Positions 20,766 through 33,678 of a DNA stretch of 64,000 bases are shown here, piece by piece. Position 1 is the first letter of the stretch; the number at the start of each line of letters is the position of its first letter. Source of the DNA: Spirometra erinaceieuropaei (taxonomy: Eukaryota; Platyhelminthes; Cestoda; Diphyllobothriidea; Diphyllobothriidae); NCBI GenBank assembly GCA_902702965.1, contig CACRXP010000002.1:1683688-1747687 (forward strand), in the 5' to 3' direction. A program made the translations under genes and the position numbers. Below the pieces are notes generated by a model. It ran no database searches. It worked only from the letters and a program-made list of their open reading frames with translations, and had not been told where the DNA came from.

Positions 20766-21084
20766 GACCTCGTACAGGATCGACCAGTAAGGACTGGAGC
20801 AGATATCTACGAAGGCAACCGAATCGCTGCTGGCAAAAGCAAAAAGAGCGGCTCTAAAGTCTCAAGCCCAACCGAAGACCACCCAACTCCTCCCTTCGTG
20901 AGGGTGTCAAAAATATCGTTTCCTGTTGTCGAGAGGGGGTATACTACGAGGCAGGCAGCAAGGCTAAATAAATCAAGTCCAACAAGGACGACCGCCACCC
21001 TCCGCAGATGACGCAACTTCAGTATCAAAGCACTTCGGTCAGGAAACGTGTTCCCTCTTCTTCTTTGTTTACATGAGGGATGAT

Positions 21085-21330
21085 AAGGACAGGTCGCGGG
21101 ATTGAGCCTCAGGAGTTCCAATCTTCTGGGTTGGGTATAAATGGCTGACGGCTGCTAATAAACCAGAAATGGTTATTTCAGTCGCCCGTGTCTTCGTCGG
21201 TAATGGCACTACGCCTATATTACCCGCCGCTCTGCGGCTGCTGGTTGAGTTCGAAAGACAGAACTATAGCAAAATGGGACGAGTGAGTTCCGTAACACGA
21301 TCTGTGAACGCTCCTGTACCATTTTATACA
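21085..21330 (+). repeat. SINE S1, nearly full body and tail
   Basis: It starts with a decayed box B (cgggattgagcctcagg) and continues through tgggttgggtataaatggct, cgtgtcttcgtcggtaatgg, gccgctctgcggctgctggt and gacgagtgagttccgtaaca. It is the best example of the complete 3' half of S1 in this window. Confidence 0.7.
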
Positions 21331-22855
21331 TATATGTGTGTTACAAGTTGCCTTGGGAAAGTGATGCAGTTTAACATTCCCGAGAGTAAATCGAAGAAGC
21401 GGAAAAGATTTCAGTATATGTGAGAACCGGTGAACTTATTGAAGACTAAAAGGACCATTTCTTTCAATTACGAGAGTTCTATAAAACATAATTTCCCCTA
21501 AGATTTATATAATAGCTTTTTTACTGCGAGCCTTTTCAAGGAAGCATAAATTAACAAATGTCATCATAGAAAATTGATTGAAAAGTGCATACCGCATCAG
21601 CATTGCCTTCTTAACCAGTTTCCAGCAAGGCGTATGAGGAAATTTCAACAATCTTGGACTACACTTGGTTGAAACAAACATTCATACAATGTTTCTGTAG
21701 CCAGCTATGGTTGCTGAGGCAAGGCAGCGTGAGAGGTATTAGATTCATCTTCGATTGTGGCATCAAAAATTTGACATCAGTTATCGTCCTTTTCCTTCAA
21801 AGTATTCCCAGAGAGGCATATTATTTACTGAAATAAACATTCGGATATGTACGTATTCATATCAAGTTTATCATCCTCCAGAGGCTGAGGAAGTGAGCTC
21901 AGGAGGCAAAACCTATTCGTACTAACATTTCGGAAACTCCTTCATTACTGTTTCCAGCAGAAATGCTCACCTCATTACACGGTCTGTCCCAAAACTATAA
22001 GGCTAGAATTTCGACGGAAAATATGGTACTTTTGCGTGGTTTGGTCAGCTTTTGCAGGGAAACGTAAAAGGTGAAAAATGTTGACGCGAATGACTTTTTA
22101 TCAGTGACAGTTAACTCTAATGTCAGACAATAAAAACGACGAAAATATTTGATGTTGCACATCACAGAGTCGTCGCGTGTATCAACTTGTCTACGCATTT
22201 AGACTCAGAATTCGACTCCATGTTAATGATATATTGTATTCAGTTTGAAGTGGTTGTCGTCACCGACCAGCAGAATGACGTTAACTCTGCAACGGTCCCT
22301 CACAAATGGTTTTTTCTTTATTACTGTTTAAATTCTCCGGATGTTCAGGGGGCACAACTGAGGGATTCTGAGTGAGACGATGTTATAACGTTGCTAGCAG
22401 TGTTTTCGAACAGCAGAAAGTTAGACGACGTCCATAGAAGCATTACCTTGCGCATTCGTAGACAAGAATTGACGCTAGAGTTTTCAACGATATCAACTTA
22501 CTCGAGGATAAAGTGTTCACTGATGTCTGCATATCGGAGCTTCGATGAATATCACCTTAAAATGTACATAAAGGCTCAACAGACGCTTGTGGCTGAAGAC
22601 AAAGTCACTTGAACTAGTCACAGACCCAGAATTAACTTCGCCGACGAAAAAAATTTAGTTCGGAAGTTATTGGTTGATTTTTCAAGTCCCTTTTAAAAAG
22701 TGATGGAAAAATTCTGCCTTTACAGTGTTTTTTCTCAAAATATTACCTGCTTGATAAACGATGTGTACTCTTTACTTATGCTTCCATAATTTCTTTCAAA
22801 GTATAATTTTGAAGCATATAAACGCTTAGTAATAAAAGTGAAAAAAGGGATAATA
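21331..22855. other. Unannotated AT-rich DNA
   Basis: Short frames (for example 22391-22612) show no recognisable domain. No repeat or RNA gene is identified. Confidence 0.25.
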
Positions 22856-22859
22856 GGCC

Positions 22860-23660
22860 TACTTTTATGTGCGTTCAAATGTGGTAATAACGCTTCTCAA
22901 ACTGCCGCCAATATCATAGAGCATGGTGTGAAGTGTCGATAAGTGATCGATCAGCATGAACGTGGTTTTAGAAATTCCCTAGTAGCAATGAAGGCCTTAA
23001 GGATTAAGAAGGCAGAGGACAGTCATTAACTCTTGGCAATGAACTTTCAAAAACAATCGTCCAATAAATCTCACGTCAACGTATCATAGAAATGTCTGAA
23101 GTACATAATATCAGAATTTCGACGGCGTCCGATCTTCCGCAGATTGGTATGATGAAAAAGCTTGATAAATGGACACCAAAGACCCAAACATTCGTAAAAA
23201 CGAAGTTACATCAGCAGAAGATTATGTTAACAGCCTAGAGGTCTGCTATTAGTGCTGTTTAATGCAGCTTTCTCGAGGTTACTAAGAGCATCAAAGCAGA
23301 GTTTGACTACTAACAACTTGACGAAATGGATGTTTACTTGGAAGAAATGGGACCTACACTAGTTAGTCGACGTATTCCAATTCTGATTCACGACAACGCA
23401 TGACCAAATATTGGTAGGATGACACTGCAGAACTTTAATGATTTGAGATACGAGATTTTACCACTTCCTCCATATTTTCCCGAAGTTTTACCCACTGACC
23501 ACCATTTTATCAAGTATCTACACGAGTTTTAGACAACAAAACTTTCCAGAAGAAAACCGAGACCGAAGCTGGATTCAAAGATTTCTTTGCATCGAAACCG
23601 GTGATGTTTTGCCTGCGAGACATAACTGATCTTATTTATCAATTTAAGAGAGGGATAGGT
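22860..23660 (+). pseudogene. mariner transposase, decayed (Hsmar1-like)
   Basis: Fragments in several frames line up in order with a mariner transposase, the DDE/D enzyme that cuts and pastes at TA sites. They are FKCGNNASQTAANI in the N-terminal helix-turn-helix (~22873-22915), ISTASDLPQIGMMKKLDKWTPK at ~23115-23182, TKLHQQKIMLTA (~23200), then QLDEMD, LIHDNA and EILPLPPYFPEVLPTDHHF (to ~23512). Asp codons at 23392-23394 and 23497-23499 are 35 codons apart, the DD34D spacing. The segment holding the first catalytic Asp is deleted between WTPK and TKLHQQ. Several stops occur, including one right after LIHDNA. No clear terminal inverted repeats were found. Family placement is by motif order. 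Confidence 0.8.
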
Positions 23661-24290
23661 GTTCAGAGACCCTACTTTTAACTAATTTTAACATAGCTAA
23701 TTTGAATCCTCCAAAATGCTTGTTTTTGAAATTAGTCAGCATTTTCCGAACAACCTAAAATGGCGGTTTGGAGAGCCTTTCTTCATGAAGGAAATCAGGG
23801 TTGGGATTTTCGCAGCGATAACAGGATAATCAATCATACATTCACACAACTGCTGCTTAAATTTCTCCTTTGTGAGCCAAATCTTAGGTATTGTGAACTT
23901 TTAACAACGCAACTCCAAGCAGATGAATACAATCAGCTGGCTGTTGTTTTTGGTGCATTCAAAAGCTCTTCGATTGCTCAGTTGAGCTCGCGACATGCTT
24001 TTGGTAAATAAATTTAGTTTTAAAAAGTAGGTTTGTATGATTATCCTATAAAATAAGCGACTTGAGTTAACTATACAACAGTTCAGAAAAAACCCAAAAG
24101 GAGGATATTTCAGAAATCTACCCAGACAAAGCTGCGGATGCGTGGAGGAGTCTAAAGCCTCGCCCATATAATTCATCAAAACATAATGTATTAACCATGT
24201 ATCTGTCACTAGATGGGACTAATTCTTGGAAGCAGCTGAATCAGTCTCAGCGTGTACTAGTGCGCAACGTTGCGCTGCTGGTTTCCATAT
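23661..24290. other. Unannotated spacer
   Basis: A short plus-strand frame (23760-24011) and an overlapping minus-strand one show no family motif. Nothing is called. Confidence 0.25.
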
Positions 24291-24291
24291 A

Positions 24292-25278
24292 CAGTAGGTG
24301 GGCTAACTCATGAAATGTCAACCGAAATTTCGAAATGCGCTCTCGTTTTGAAAAGATTCATTAAGTAGGGTTGTAAAACTTATTGTTATTTAGCACAATT
24401 CTATAATGATTCAGTTAACATAGCGTGTCGTTTTTTCAATGGACTTATTTCCGACTGCATCCAAGAACCATACTCTGTAAAAAATAACTACTTAAATAGC
24501 ATATAATTTTCTCATGGGTTTTCGATGCCCTTGAAAATTCAATTATATCTCGTGGAAAACATGCATAAAACTATTTATTCTTTTACTTATTCGGTAGGAA
24601 ATCAAGTCATCTTTCAATTTTGTTCTCGAAAAAGAGTATAATTTGGTTTGAAAAGTTTATAATTGTGGGATTTTTTAATACCTTGCAATAGCTCCTCATA
24701 AAACGTCATGTATCGGCATTTAAGAATGTGGTTTGCAATGTTAATAATATTGCTGAAATCCACTGCTTAATTTTAGAAAACCCGTATGGTCTCCTTCTAA
24801 TACCGTAGAGAAATGCATGGTTTTCCATACACGGAAAATATACGGCTTGCTGTTTGGAAATCCTGAACGCTAGTGTATAGGGAGGTTGGATTCAGAATTA
24901 TTCGGGAATTAGAAAGGTTTTTTAAAACCGAATTATACCCTTCCTTCGAGAATAAACTCGAAAGTAGACGTCATTTTCTACCAAAGGAGCAAAAGAATGA
25001 ACATTGTTATGCATGTTTTTCACGAAGTAAAATTCAATTTTTAGGGGCATCGAAAATCAATGAGAAAATTGCATGCTATTTAAGTTGTCATTTTTTGCAG
25101 AGTATAGTTCTTGCATCGGAAATAAGTTCATTCGAAAGACGACACCCTGAGGTAACTGGATCATTATAGAATCATGCTGCACGCTGATTGGCCTTACGAC
25201 CCTACTTAATAAATCTTTTCGAGACGAGAACGCATTTCGAAATTTCGGTTGACATTTCATGAGTTAGCCCACCTACTG
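24292..25278. mobile_element. Foldback element F4 (full length, 987 bp)
   Basis: The ends CAGTAGGTGGGCTAACTCAT and its exact mirror ATGAGTTAGCCCACCTACTG are flanked by TA (24290-24291, 25279-25280). Arms mirror each other for about 480 bp. Copy-specific differences are shared by both arms: GTAGGTGGGC and TCTCGTTTTGAAAAG on the left are mirrored as CTTTTCGAGACGAGA and GCCCACCTAC on the right. No coding capacity is seen; a frame at 24873-25169 lies inside the right arm and is taken as spurious. Confidence 0.85.
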
Positions 25279-25542
25279 TATGAATAGCACGCAGATTTGC
25301 CTGATATTTTGGCACCGCTATGCCACAACTAACACACATAATTTCGAAGGACACTGATAATTGTTTTCCAAAGAAATGGATTAGAGTTCATCTGGGAATT
25401 TCGTACGAAGTAACTGTTTAAATAGAGGCCTTCCGAGCGATCTGAATAGGTTATGCATCCGGTGTGTGGAATTTCGAGGAGCATAAATTTAGAACAACTG
25501 GTAGAATGCACTTCATTCCAGTTGCCTATTCACATGACATTT

Positions 25543-25975
25543 CCACCGTCGTGGCCAACGATGTCCACCGTGTGCTCCAGCGCAAGGTGAGAACAGGCAC
25601 GGTGACTTACGCGTAAATTGGTCTATAGCGACAGTAGACTTGCACGGCATCTACCGCACTCTCCAGCTCTCCACACGGGCCCGGTTTCAAGAAATAGTAA
25701 GGAAGGGCGGAGGCGGGAAAGGGCGCAGGTTGCTCACACCTAGGCCTACCACCTCACAGGCCCTGGTCCACAGCAGACACTCGGCCACGATTTTAGCCAA
25801 CAACAACTACTACTACTGCTACTACTACTACTACTACTACTACTACAGAAAGACGAGGATGACCAGGCAAACATGCACGCGACCCAGCGGGCGGCCATGC
25901 GTATCTACCTGCAGAGAAACCAGTTGCCAGAAACCTGACAGCTCATACCAGACTGCGAGGGCCATGGTTTGCTGA
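25543..25975 (+). repeat. Interspersed repeat X, copy X1, with (TAC)n microsatellite
   Basis: GC-rich repeat X recurs at 31.66, 37.36, 39.14 and (inverted) 40.67 kb. Shared landmarks are gtccaccgtgtgctcc, ggtgacttacgcgtaaattg, agtagacttgcacggcatct, accgcactctcc and aagggcgcagg. A (TAC)n tract occupies about 25804-25847. A 111-codon frame overlaps it but reads through the microsatellite and is not called. The element type is unknown. Confidence 0.65.
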
Positions 25976-26139
25976 TCCTGACATAACAGACGCTCACAGG
26001 CATATTCATGTGGTGGAAGCTAGTTTGCACTCTATTCTGTGGAAACCTGAATATATATAAACTGAATTCGAAAAAGCATAATGAGTGCTGAACTGCCACG
26101 TATGCCTTATTTGTTTCATTTACCCCAACCAACGGGCCA

Positions 26140-26316
26140 ACTAGCCCGTGGCTCAGTGGTTAGAGGCGTTGGACATCTAACCGACAGGTCGTGGGATCGA
26201 GCCCCAGATGTTCCAAACTTCGGGGTTGAGTATGACTGGCTGACGACGCCTAATAAGCCAGAAATGGCCATTTTAGTCCCCCTTGTCTTTGTCGGCAATG
26301 TTATTCTGTTTATATA
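26140..26316 (+). repeat. SINE S1, head and body
   Basis: This is the clearest S1 head. TGGCTCAGTGGTTAG is a near-consensus box A and GGGATCGAGCCCC is in the box B position, followed by the body cttcggggttgagtatgact, taataagccagaaatggcca and cttgtctttgtcggcaatg. The tail is truncated. Confidence 0.75.
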
Positions 26317-26319
26317 AGC

Positions 26320-29300
26320 GATTGTCTGTCGTTGCTCGAACGCCCAAAACAACACCGTAATGGACTCCACAGGAGGTGTGAAATGAGCCTGTTGCCGAGG
26401 TTAAATTCGCCAAAGAGTATTCCTGCGTGGATCCCACGTTTTTGCTGTGCATTTTAGTTCCAGGAATGAGACTCTGATGATGGGAAATTACATGAAGGTG
26501 AGACTTCCCCACCTGCCATGAGCGCTGAATTCAATGGAGGCATTTTATGTGGTCGTCCACATGTTGTAGACAAACCTTACTAACAACAAGTTAAGAAGGC
26601 TTAAAATCACGACCGCTTAAATGATCCTGATCGCTGAATGCAAACTAACAAGAGTGCACGTCAGTCTACTTGAATAAAGATATAAAGATCTACACTTTAT
26701 CTTCCAACCAAGTTCAAGTGTCATCTGTTGATTTTGTAACCTGGAGACCATGCTTATTTACTCCATACGGTCACATACAGTACCTGCCCTTTTCTCCGAG
26801 TTTTTTTTGATTAAAAAGGGCCTCCATTAGATGCAAAGTGCAGATATAGATCACAGGTTTCTGTTTACCAGTGCCTTGCCTCGTGCTCAACGCCAATTCT
26901 CTCTTTATTTAGTTCCTAGAGACAAGGGAAAAGTGATAATAACTGAGTGAAACGCAGCGACGAAGCCTACGGTAATCCTTTAAGCAGGAGGTTCTTGAAA
27001 TATGAATCGAAAAGCGTGGGTGGAAGGATAGTTTAGCCTTCTGGCTAACATACCGAGAACCCATAACCAAACTTTTCTGTGTCTGTCTCCATTGTCTGTG
27101 CTAGCAAATGTCTTGCGGGATTAAGGTAGGGAAACCACTTGGGTGTTTTTGCTGCCCAGGGGAAGCTAAGCCCATCTTAAAAGATTCCTTATCAGCTTGA
27201 GTAACGACTACATAGGCTGGGTTTGTCAAAATCGCTGGATGGGATTGGAAGAATCATAGCGGTTGAACATGAGTGTATCCCAATCTCACATCATATAATC
27301 ATATAAACTCAGTGCTTCCAGGATGGACGTCAGTCAGAGGGGCCGGAAGTGTGACCTAACATGCACGGCGAGCGCTTCTTTCTATAAAAAAACGTGACAA
27401 ATAAACCCCTAGTATCTATGAGAACGCAACGTCGGCATGATTTGATTTTTTTGCTAAAACAGACCCGGAAAGCGCACACAGAGGTTTGTTATTTATGACC
27501 AGTGCATAGTATTGCAGACTGTTGAAATAATCACCGGGAGAATCATGCAAATGGGTATGCCAAATCCATCAGGCGCTTGACTGGGAGTGAGCAATGTACT
27601 TGCACTATTTTGTTTCAGAAGCGGAAGTCAAAAAGGGTGGGACAAATTGACAACCATTAGCCATTCTGATGAAAAATACGTACCATGCGATTTCAAGCAC
27701 TTTCACTTCTAATATAGTGCTTACTCACCCGGAAAGAATTGGTTTCAATGGTCGAAAATATTTTCTAAAAGCTCAATCCCGAGGGAGCTCTCGCAATGCA
27801 CGTGTGTGCTTGCCACGAGCTCGTGAATAGAAAACAGTTCTTAGTAAAAAATGCCGCGTTTAAACAAACTGCTAGGTATATTCCTCGTTTTATACAAAAA
27901 TGGAAAGTTAACCTGTAAGTGAACATGCATTAATACTTAGCACGCCAAATGAAAGCGCCACCGGAGATTTTAAGGGGACAAATTTCCACTTCAACTGCCT
28001 GAAATCAAACTATTTTTATCACTGTTTTTGTCTTTTAATCTAAAAAAAGATCTATAAAAATAATGAACATGGGAAAGTGTCACCACTTTACAGTACACTT
28101 TAAAATAGTTGGCCTACTCCTTTTTAAATAAATCTGCAAATCTTTAATTTTAAATCAGTTATGTGCTTTGTAATATTTTGCACTTTTAAACATACGACAG
28201 TTTTTAAATACATTTATTCAGACTTTAATGGACAACGGAACGTCTGGTAAATACAGCGTCATTTATGCGCTTAGTCATTTAACATTTGAACACGCAAATC
28301 TGCAACTATTAAGGGATCGCGGACCTTACTAGACGGTTATAAATTAGAGGTTATAACAAAAGTTTTGTGTTTTCATGGAGATAAAACATTCAAAATTTAA
28401 CTCGAACTTCACAAAATAAATTAAATGAATGCAGGATGATTATTGAAATTGAAACGGATTGCCACGGTCTGCGGAGTGCGTCTTGCACTTTGGTCTAAAA
28501 AGAATGTTTTCTCATCTTTAGACAGCGTTTAACGTTTGTTAATGCCCCACGCTACGTCTGCACACCAGCACCTCTTTCACGGGTATAATGAGAATCAATT
28601 TAAACTAAAAATATTTACTAAAATTTTATCGTTTGTTGGAAAATCGATTTTCCAGATAGCCTTCTTCAGGTAAGGCCTAATTTTACTTAAAAAGAGGAAG
28701 GCCTTGTAGCACTTTCGATAGATAACTTATTGAAATTTTTTATTTGGACAATTGAATGTTTACCAGAGGTTGTCGTTATGAAAGTCTGCTTTTCTCGACG
28801 ATTAAATTTAAGGAAGCTTAAAAATGTGCCGCAAACCTTCATCTACGTAAAAAACATTGGAAAAATTCACGTTTAGGCAAATGCTTAAAAAACCTTAACT
28901 AGACAAAATTCAAAAACATCGAACCTGCCAGTTTGAATAACTGCTTGAACATACTAAAAACTGATAATTATTTACGGACATTTCAGACTCGCAGGACACA
29001 TAGCAGACTATCGTCTAATCCGAAATTTTACGGACTAAAGATTATTCTGACAAACAGAGAGTGGCATGTTCACTTTAAGCTCTCAGCATGCGATCTTGTG
29101 AAGAATTTTATTTCTCTGACGCCGCTATCTACAAAATCAAATGCATCTTTGATAAATGCATCCATAACGAAGCAAAGCAAGCCTAATACAATGAAGACTT
29201 GTAAGGTTATTTTGAAAAGCCTTAACATGATTTGCTTAACTGCCATAATGTACGTTAAACTTGGAAGATTATCTAGTTTTTAAATGTTTTTATGCTTATT

Positions 29301-30470
29301 GCCAAGTTTTTGCATTGATACGCATTACGTTCATTCAGAAACCAAATTTCTTCGGGAGACATTATTTTGGTCGTTCTATTTCTGACCATTGTAATATTAC
29401 CTTAACTACTTATTTTGCCTCCTAGTTTAACGTATGCCATTCATTTCCAGCCGGGAGTTTGAGTGGGGCTATATTGAACCGACTTCCAATTTATTGTGAA
29501 GTTAGGTGTTTTTCGTAAGTCATGTCGCCTACCAGCACCACAGACTGAAAGGCAGGAAACGTGCTAGTCCATTACCCAATTCGGCCAATTTATGGAAAAA
29601 TAAGTGCGTTGAAAAAGGAAGAGGGCTACTTCAAACGCGCGTGGGTGAATATGCAGCATTGCTCTTACCTGGTACTGCTACTGCTTATGGGTTTGCGTGG
29701 GATTACCAAACGTCAGTCAAAAAAAATGAATCCAGCGATCGCGTTTATTTCTTGTAAAACTTAGGTATTGACAATACTTCGATAAGCTCTTTAGTCATTA
29801 TTCATTGGTATCGAACAAATAAGTGCTAGGCTGTGCCGATATGAATATGCTTTTGTTTTGGACAACAGACAACATGTTTGACAATGGGGAGTGGTGAAAC
29901 CTCAGTAAAATATTTTGAATTTAAGTAATCTTTTTTGTTATGTCATATCATTCCTCCGTCAGGAACTAGCTGCTGCCTCAAATAGATGACAAGACTCATA
30001 ATATAGGCTTAAATTCACTAAAAACCTCATCTCAGCAGACAACCGCATAAAACATAACTATTAACCCTAAATCCCATTTCAAATAAAATTTAAATCCGAA
30101 CTATATACTTAAATTAAAGCTGCATTAGTTGGAAAGTACAACTTTCCCAATTTTGCATTTCCTGGGAGGGAATTTTATTAACAACTTTGAATTTATTATA
30201 GGCTATTAGCTAAGTCAAAAGAGAGAGAATCTCCGAAGTAATCAAGCGAACTCATTCTGGAGGCGCGAGTTGAGGGGCTAATGTGACCAAATTTGTAGGT
30301 AAAAGACAGACGATATCCGACGACGAAAATAGAAAGTAGCCCACCAGCTTTTTTGAAAATAGCTCCCCAAAGATTTATTTTTAGTTCTCCTCTCGGCCTT
30401 TGTAAGGTAAACTGTCGCTGAGTATCAGACAGCGTGTGGCTCCATCGAGCTGTTCCTTCCAGTTGGCTCA
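26320..30470. other. Long AT-rich region without recognised genes
   Basis: I found no coding region, SINE or foldback copy. Open frames at 28933-29283 (+) and 29506-29757 (+) have no motif and normal chance lengths. One spot at 28638-28669 contains the perfect palindrome ggaaaatcgattttcc and a minus-strand CTGAAGA and is discussed among the findings as a weak PLE-end candidate. Confidence 0.35.
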
Positions 30471-30475
30471 AACCG

Positions 30476-31370
30476 CAGTGGGTGGTGGATCTCGTGAAAT
30501 ATTAACCGGAATTCTGAAGTCTGTTATCGATCGGCAAGAATTACTTGAAAATAGTTGGAGCATTAGGTTTCCTAGGGCATAATCCCTAGATATTCTGTTC
30601 ACGCTAGGATGCCTATTTTTGGATTCGGCCCCTTTCCGGTCGACTGCGCAAACAGTTGTCAGTAAAAGAGGGACCACCTAAGTAGTGCCAATTTTTATCA
30701 TTATTTTCTGATGCTCATTTATGTGCAGTTTACAACGAATAGCTCCCTGTGCAGTTTCCGTGATCGAAAAAAAGAACAAATATTGAAAATGAACGTCATA
30801 ATGAGAAACTTTTTAAAAGTAAAAAGGATATTTTCAAATAACGTTGCATCGGTCACTTCATGAATGCCTCTTATGAAGTATACAGCGTATTTCACATCAA
30901 CACCAGACATTTTGAGATTTCTACGGCATATTCCTAACAATATAAAGTGTCCGACTTTCCTTGGGTTGAAAGCATGCAACTTTTAGTTTACAAACCATAA
31001 GCGTACTTTTGAAGGCAGACCGGGATCGAAACAATCGCCCATTGATAAAGCTTTTAAGAACCATAAATACTCTCATTTGGAGTGCAGGTTTTGAAAAAGA
31101 CTCAAGATGTCATTTAATAAACCTATTAAAGTAATATTTTTGCTAGTATTTTCCGTAAAAAAATATAGGACTTCATAGAGGTATCAGAGATCATTGAAAC
31201 AATGCATACTGTTAAAGTGCTCACTTTTTACAGAGTATTTTCGCGAACACACTGAAAGGAACACATTGAAAGACGGGCACCCTGTCATAACTGAAATACT
31301 TTGTGATAATACTTCACGAAGATCAGTATTACGAAGTTGGATGACAGAGGTCAAATAATATAGCAGAATG
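30476..31370. mobile_element. Foldback element F5, degenerate
   Basis: The left end CAGTGGGTGGTGGATCTCGT matches the foldback family start, and the right side (actttttacagagtattttc ... gggcaccctgtcataact) matches the right arm. Both arms carry many substitutions and the right terminus is unclear, so it is an old copy. Confidence 0.55.
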
Positions 31371-31662
31371 ACCAGCGGTTGCGTTCGCCCTCATCATTCT
31401 TAATATCCCCATGGAGATCACGCTGTCATCCTCTCTAGACGTGAGGACTCCGAGAAAAACATCAGTAGTGTAATTAGTCGAAGCAAAGATTAACTTTCTC
31501 AAGCTCAGCCACTTTCACCCTTCGGCACTGGGGTGAGAAATATAGTCTCCGCACTGCCAATATTTGGAGAAGGAGAGGTGGGCCAGGCAGAGAGGAATAT
31601 CGTTCAGACAAATATAACCCACTGAATCTGCATGAGTTAGTGGAAATGATCCCGACAGTTTA

Positions 31663-32050
31663 ACCGCCGTGGCCGGCGACGTCCACTGTGCGCTTCACAG
31701 CAGGATGAGAGCAAAAACGGTGACTTGCGCGTACATTAGTTTACAGTAAGGGCCAGCTTGCGCAGCATCTACCGCACTCCTCCTCCTCCTTCACTCCCAT
31801 CTGAGCTCGGTGTCAAGACGTAGTCAACAAGACCGGACCCTCTTCTCCCCCACATCGACCCGGTATCATGACAGAGTCAAGAAGATCGGAGGCGAGAGAG
31901 GGCGCAGGTGGCTGACACGGCAAAAACCCGCACCTAAGTGTACCACCACACCCCTGGTCCATAACGTACACTGACCGGGACTTTATACACCCAGAAAATT
32001 GGAGGCCGGTACGGATCCCAGTTGGCACGCCGTGAGTCCGCAACTAGACC
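31663..32050 (+). repeat. Interspersed repeat X, copy X2
   Basis: It shares with X1 the order gacgtccactgtgcgctt, ggtgacttgcgcgtacatta, gcatctaccgcactcctc, gagagagggcgcagg and cccctggtccat. A 76-codon minus-strand frame covers part of it and has no supporting motif. Confidence 0.65.
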
Positions 32051-32689
32051 TGCCGCCAAACCCCAAGATTAACATTTATTATAGGTGCGTACTCACGATA
32101 ACGCCTGACGGACTCTGTTGTGGCGAATCAACCTAGTGGTCCTTTTCAGGGGCACGAAAGATCCTATTTCTTCAATTAAACTCGAAATCGCAGGACTGTT
32201 GTGCAAATGGATTTAGACTGGTTTGTGACTGTACGACGAAAAAGGCCGAAGCATAGCCATGTTTGGATTCCTTGAACTAGTAGCGTTTGGGAAGAGTACT
32301 GTTTACTTAATGTACGGCAATACGATTTATGGTAGAAGCTGATAACTGGCCACACCATCCCCAACTTTGGGCATAAATCTACCCTGGTGCTAGAAAGGGT
32401 GTCATGGTTTACTTGCGCGAATCTGGATATCATATAGTTTGAGCAGGCAGGCGAACTGTGTGTGATCGAAACTGCCGGACTTAGAAGGCACATCAGTCAG
32501 TGAATTTGGTTGATGACGAAAATAATCAAGCCCAATAAAAGAAGTTGACTAAAATAACAGTATAACCTGATTGATAGCCCTTGTCTGAAAGCGTATTTTG
32601 AAGAAGGTAAAAGAAGTAAGAAGACAATAAAAAAAGCAAGGGCACTCTGAAGACTGCATTTTGCCTACTGTCAGAGCGCTTGAGACATA
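32051..32689. other. Unannotated spacer
   Basis: A 105-codon minus-strand frame (32176-32493) shows no domain and is not called. Nothing else is seen. Confidence 0.25.
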
Positions 32690-32845
32690 TGACGCTTACC
32701 AGACTGAATGGCCATTTCTGGCTTATTAGCCGTCATCAGTCAGTCATACCCAACCCCGAAGTGTGGCAAACCCGAGGCTGGAACTCACGACCTGTTTGTT
32801 AGAAGTCCACGCCTCTAACCAGACTATCCATCGTAACCTGCTTTA
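32690..32845 (-). repeat. SINE S1, head and body
   Basis: Reverse orientation of S1: atggccatttctggcttatt, agccgtcatcagtcagtcat, acccaaccccgaagtgtgg, then the reversed head with cacgacctg and cacgcctctaacca. It is moderately diverged. Confidence 0.65.
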
Positions 32846-32849
32846 CAAG

Positions 32850-33678
32850 GTACAGTGGATGTGATAACAAACGGAATACTATATGTTTCACAAGAAAATC
32901 CCTATAGTCCACAATCCGCCAACGTCGCGTTCCACAAGCAGTGAAGAAATGTTTGTTCTTAAGACGATTGCATAGTTAGGTTTGTAAAGTAATGTTTGTT
33001 AATACAAAAATAGTTAGTGTTTGCTACAATTTAAAATCTCAAAAATGGCTTTGTTACAGGTCGCCTAAATACGGTTAACTTTAAGGATTCATACGCAGGG
33101 GGACGCAGGAAAGGTTTGTGAGGGTGGTTCAAATGTAGTGTTCGAGTCACAAGTCTTTGGCCGGTTAGCAAACATTGGCAATTTTTTGACAAGCATTTGT
33201 TTTCCAGCTGTAGGAAATGTCGGTTGTGCTTCGACCCTGATATCCTTATGCTGGCAGTTTAATTTCAAACGTGGCAATACTAAAGTACCTCGTCTGACGA
33301 ACAAACTCTAAAAGATACCGGAACGCGGGTCTGTCCGGGAATTTTTGTATAGCTTACTCTTTGGCGAATCATATTTTTTTTTCTTTCTTGATTGGCTGCC
33401 ACGTCCCCGGGGGGAAGTGACGAATCTGCCACGCATATGTGACTGAGTTGAATTTCTACACTTTCTCCAGTTTAACCCTGCGTCCAATCAGCGACTCGTG
33501 AGGATTTTGCCTTCCCTGCCATGTTGATGTCTGTATAATAGCCAAGCATCTGACGACAAACGACCTTCTGTTTTTGAAGCTGCTTGAAATTTCAGAACTT
33601 CTGCGAACTGAGAACGCCGGCAGGGAAAGCCTTGGAAACAAAAACCAAGGATGCTGATCATGGGACCTAGGCAGTAGT
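32850..33678. promoter_or_regulatory. Upstream region and 5' leader of the SLC17-like gene
   Basis: No coding content is recognised. An in-frame TGA at 33655-33657 lies 21 bases before the ATG at 33679, which supports that start. A pyrimidine-poor but AG-ending site (gaaatttcag, to 33595) could be a trans- or cis-splice acceptor for the leader; this is speculation. No TATA box or CpG-type promoter can be assigned by eye. Confidence 0.35.

Noticed and set aside
25640..25975. 111-codon protein with a poly-Tyr stretch
   Set aside because: The frame reads through a (TAC)n microsatellite inside repeat X.
26470..26500. CTGATGATGGGAAATTAC as a hammerhead
   Set aside because: There is no stem II between CTGATGA and GAAA and no stem I partner.
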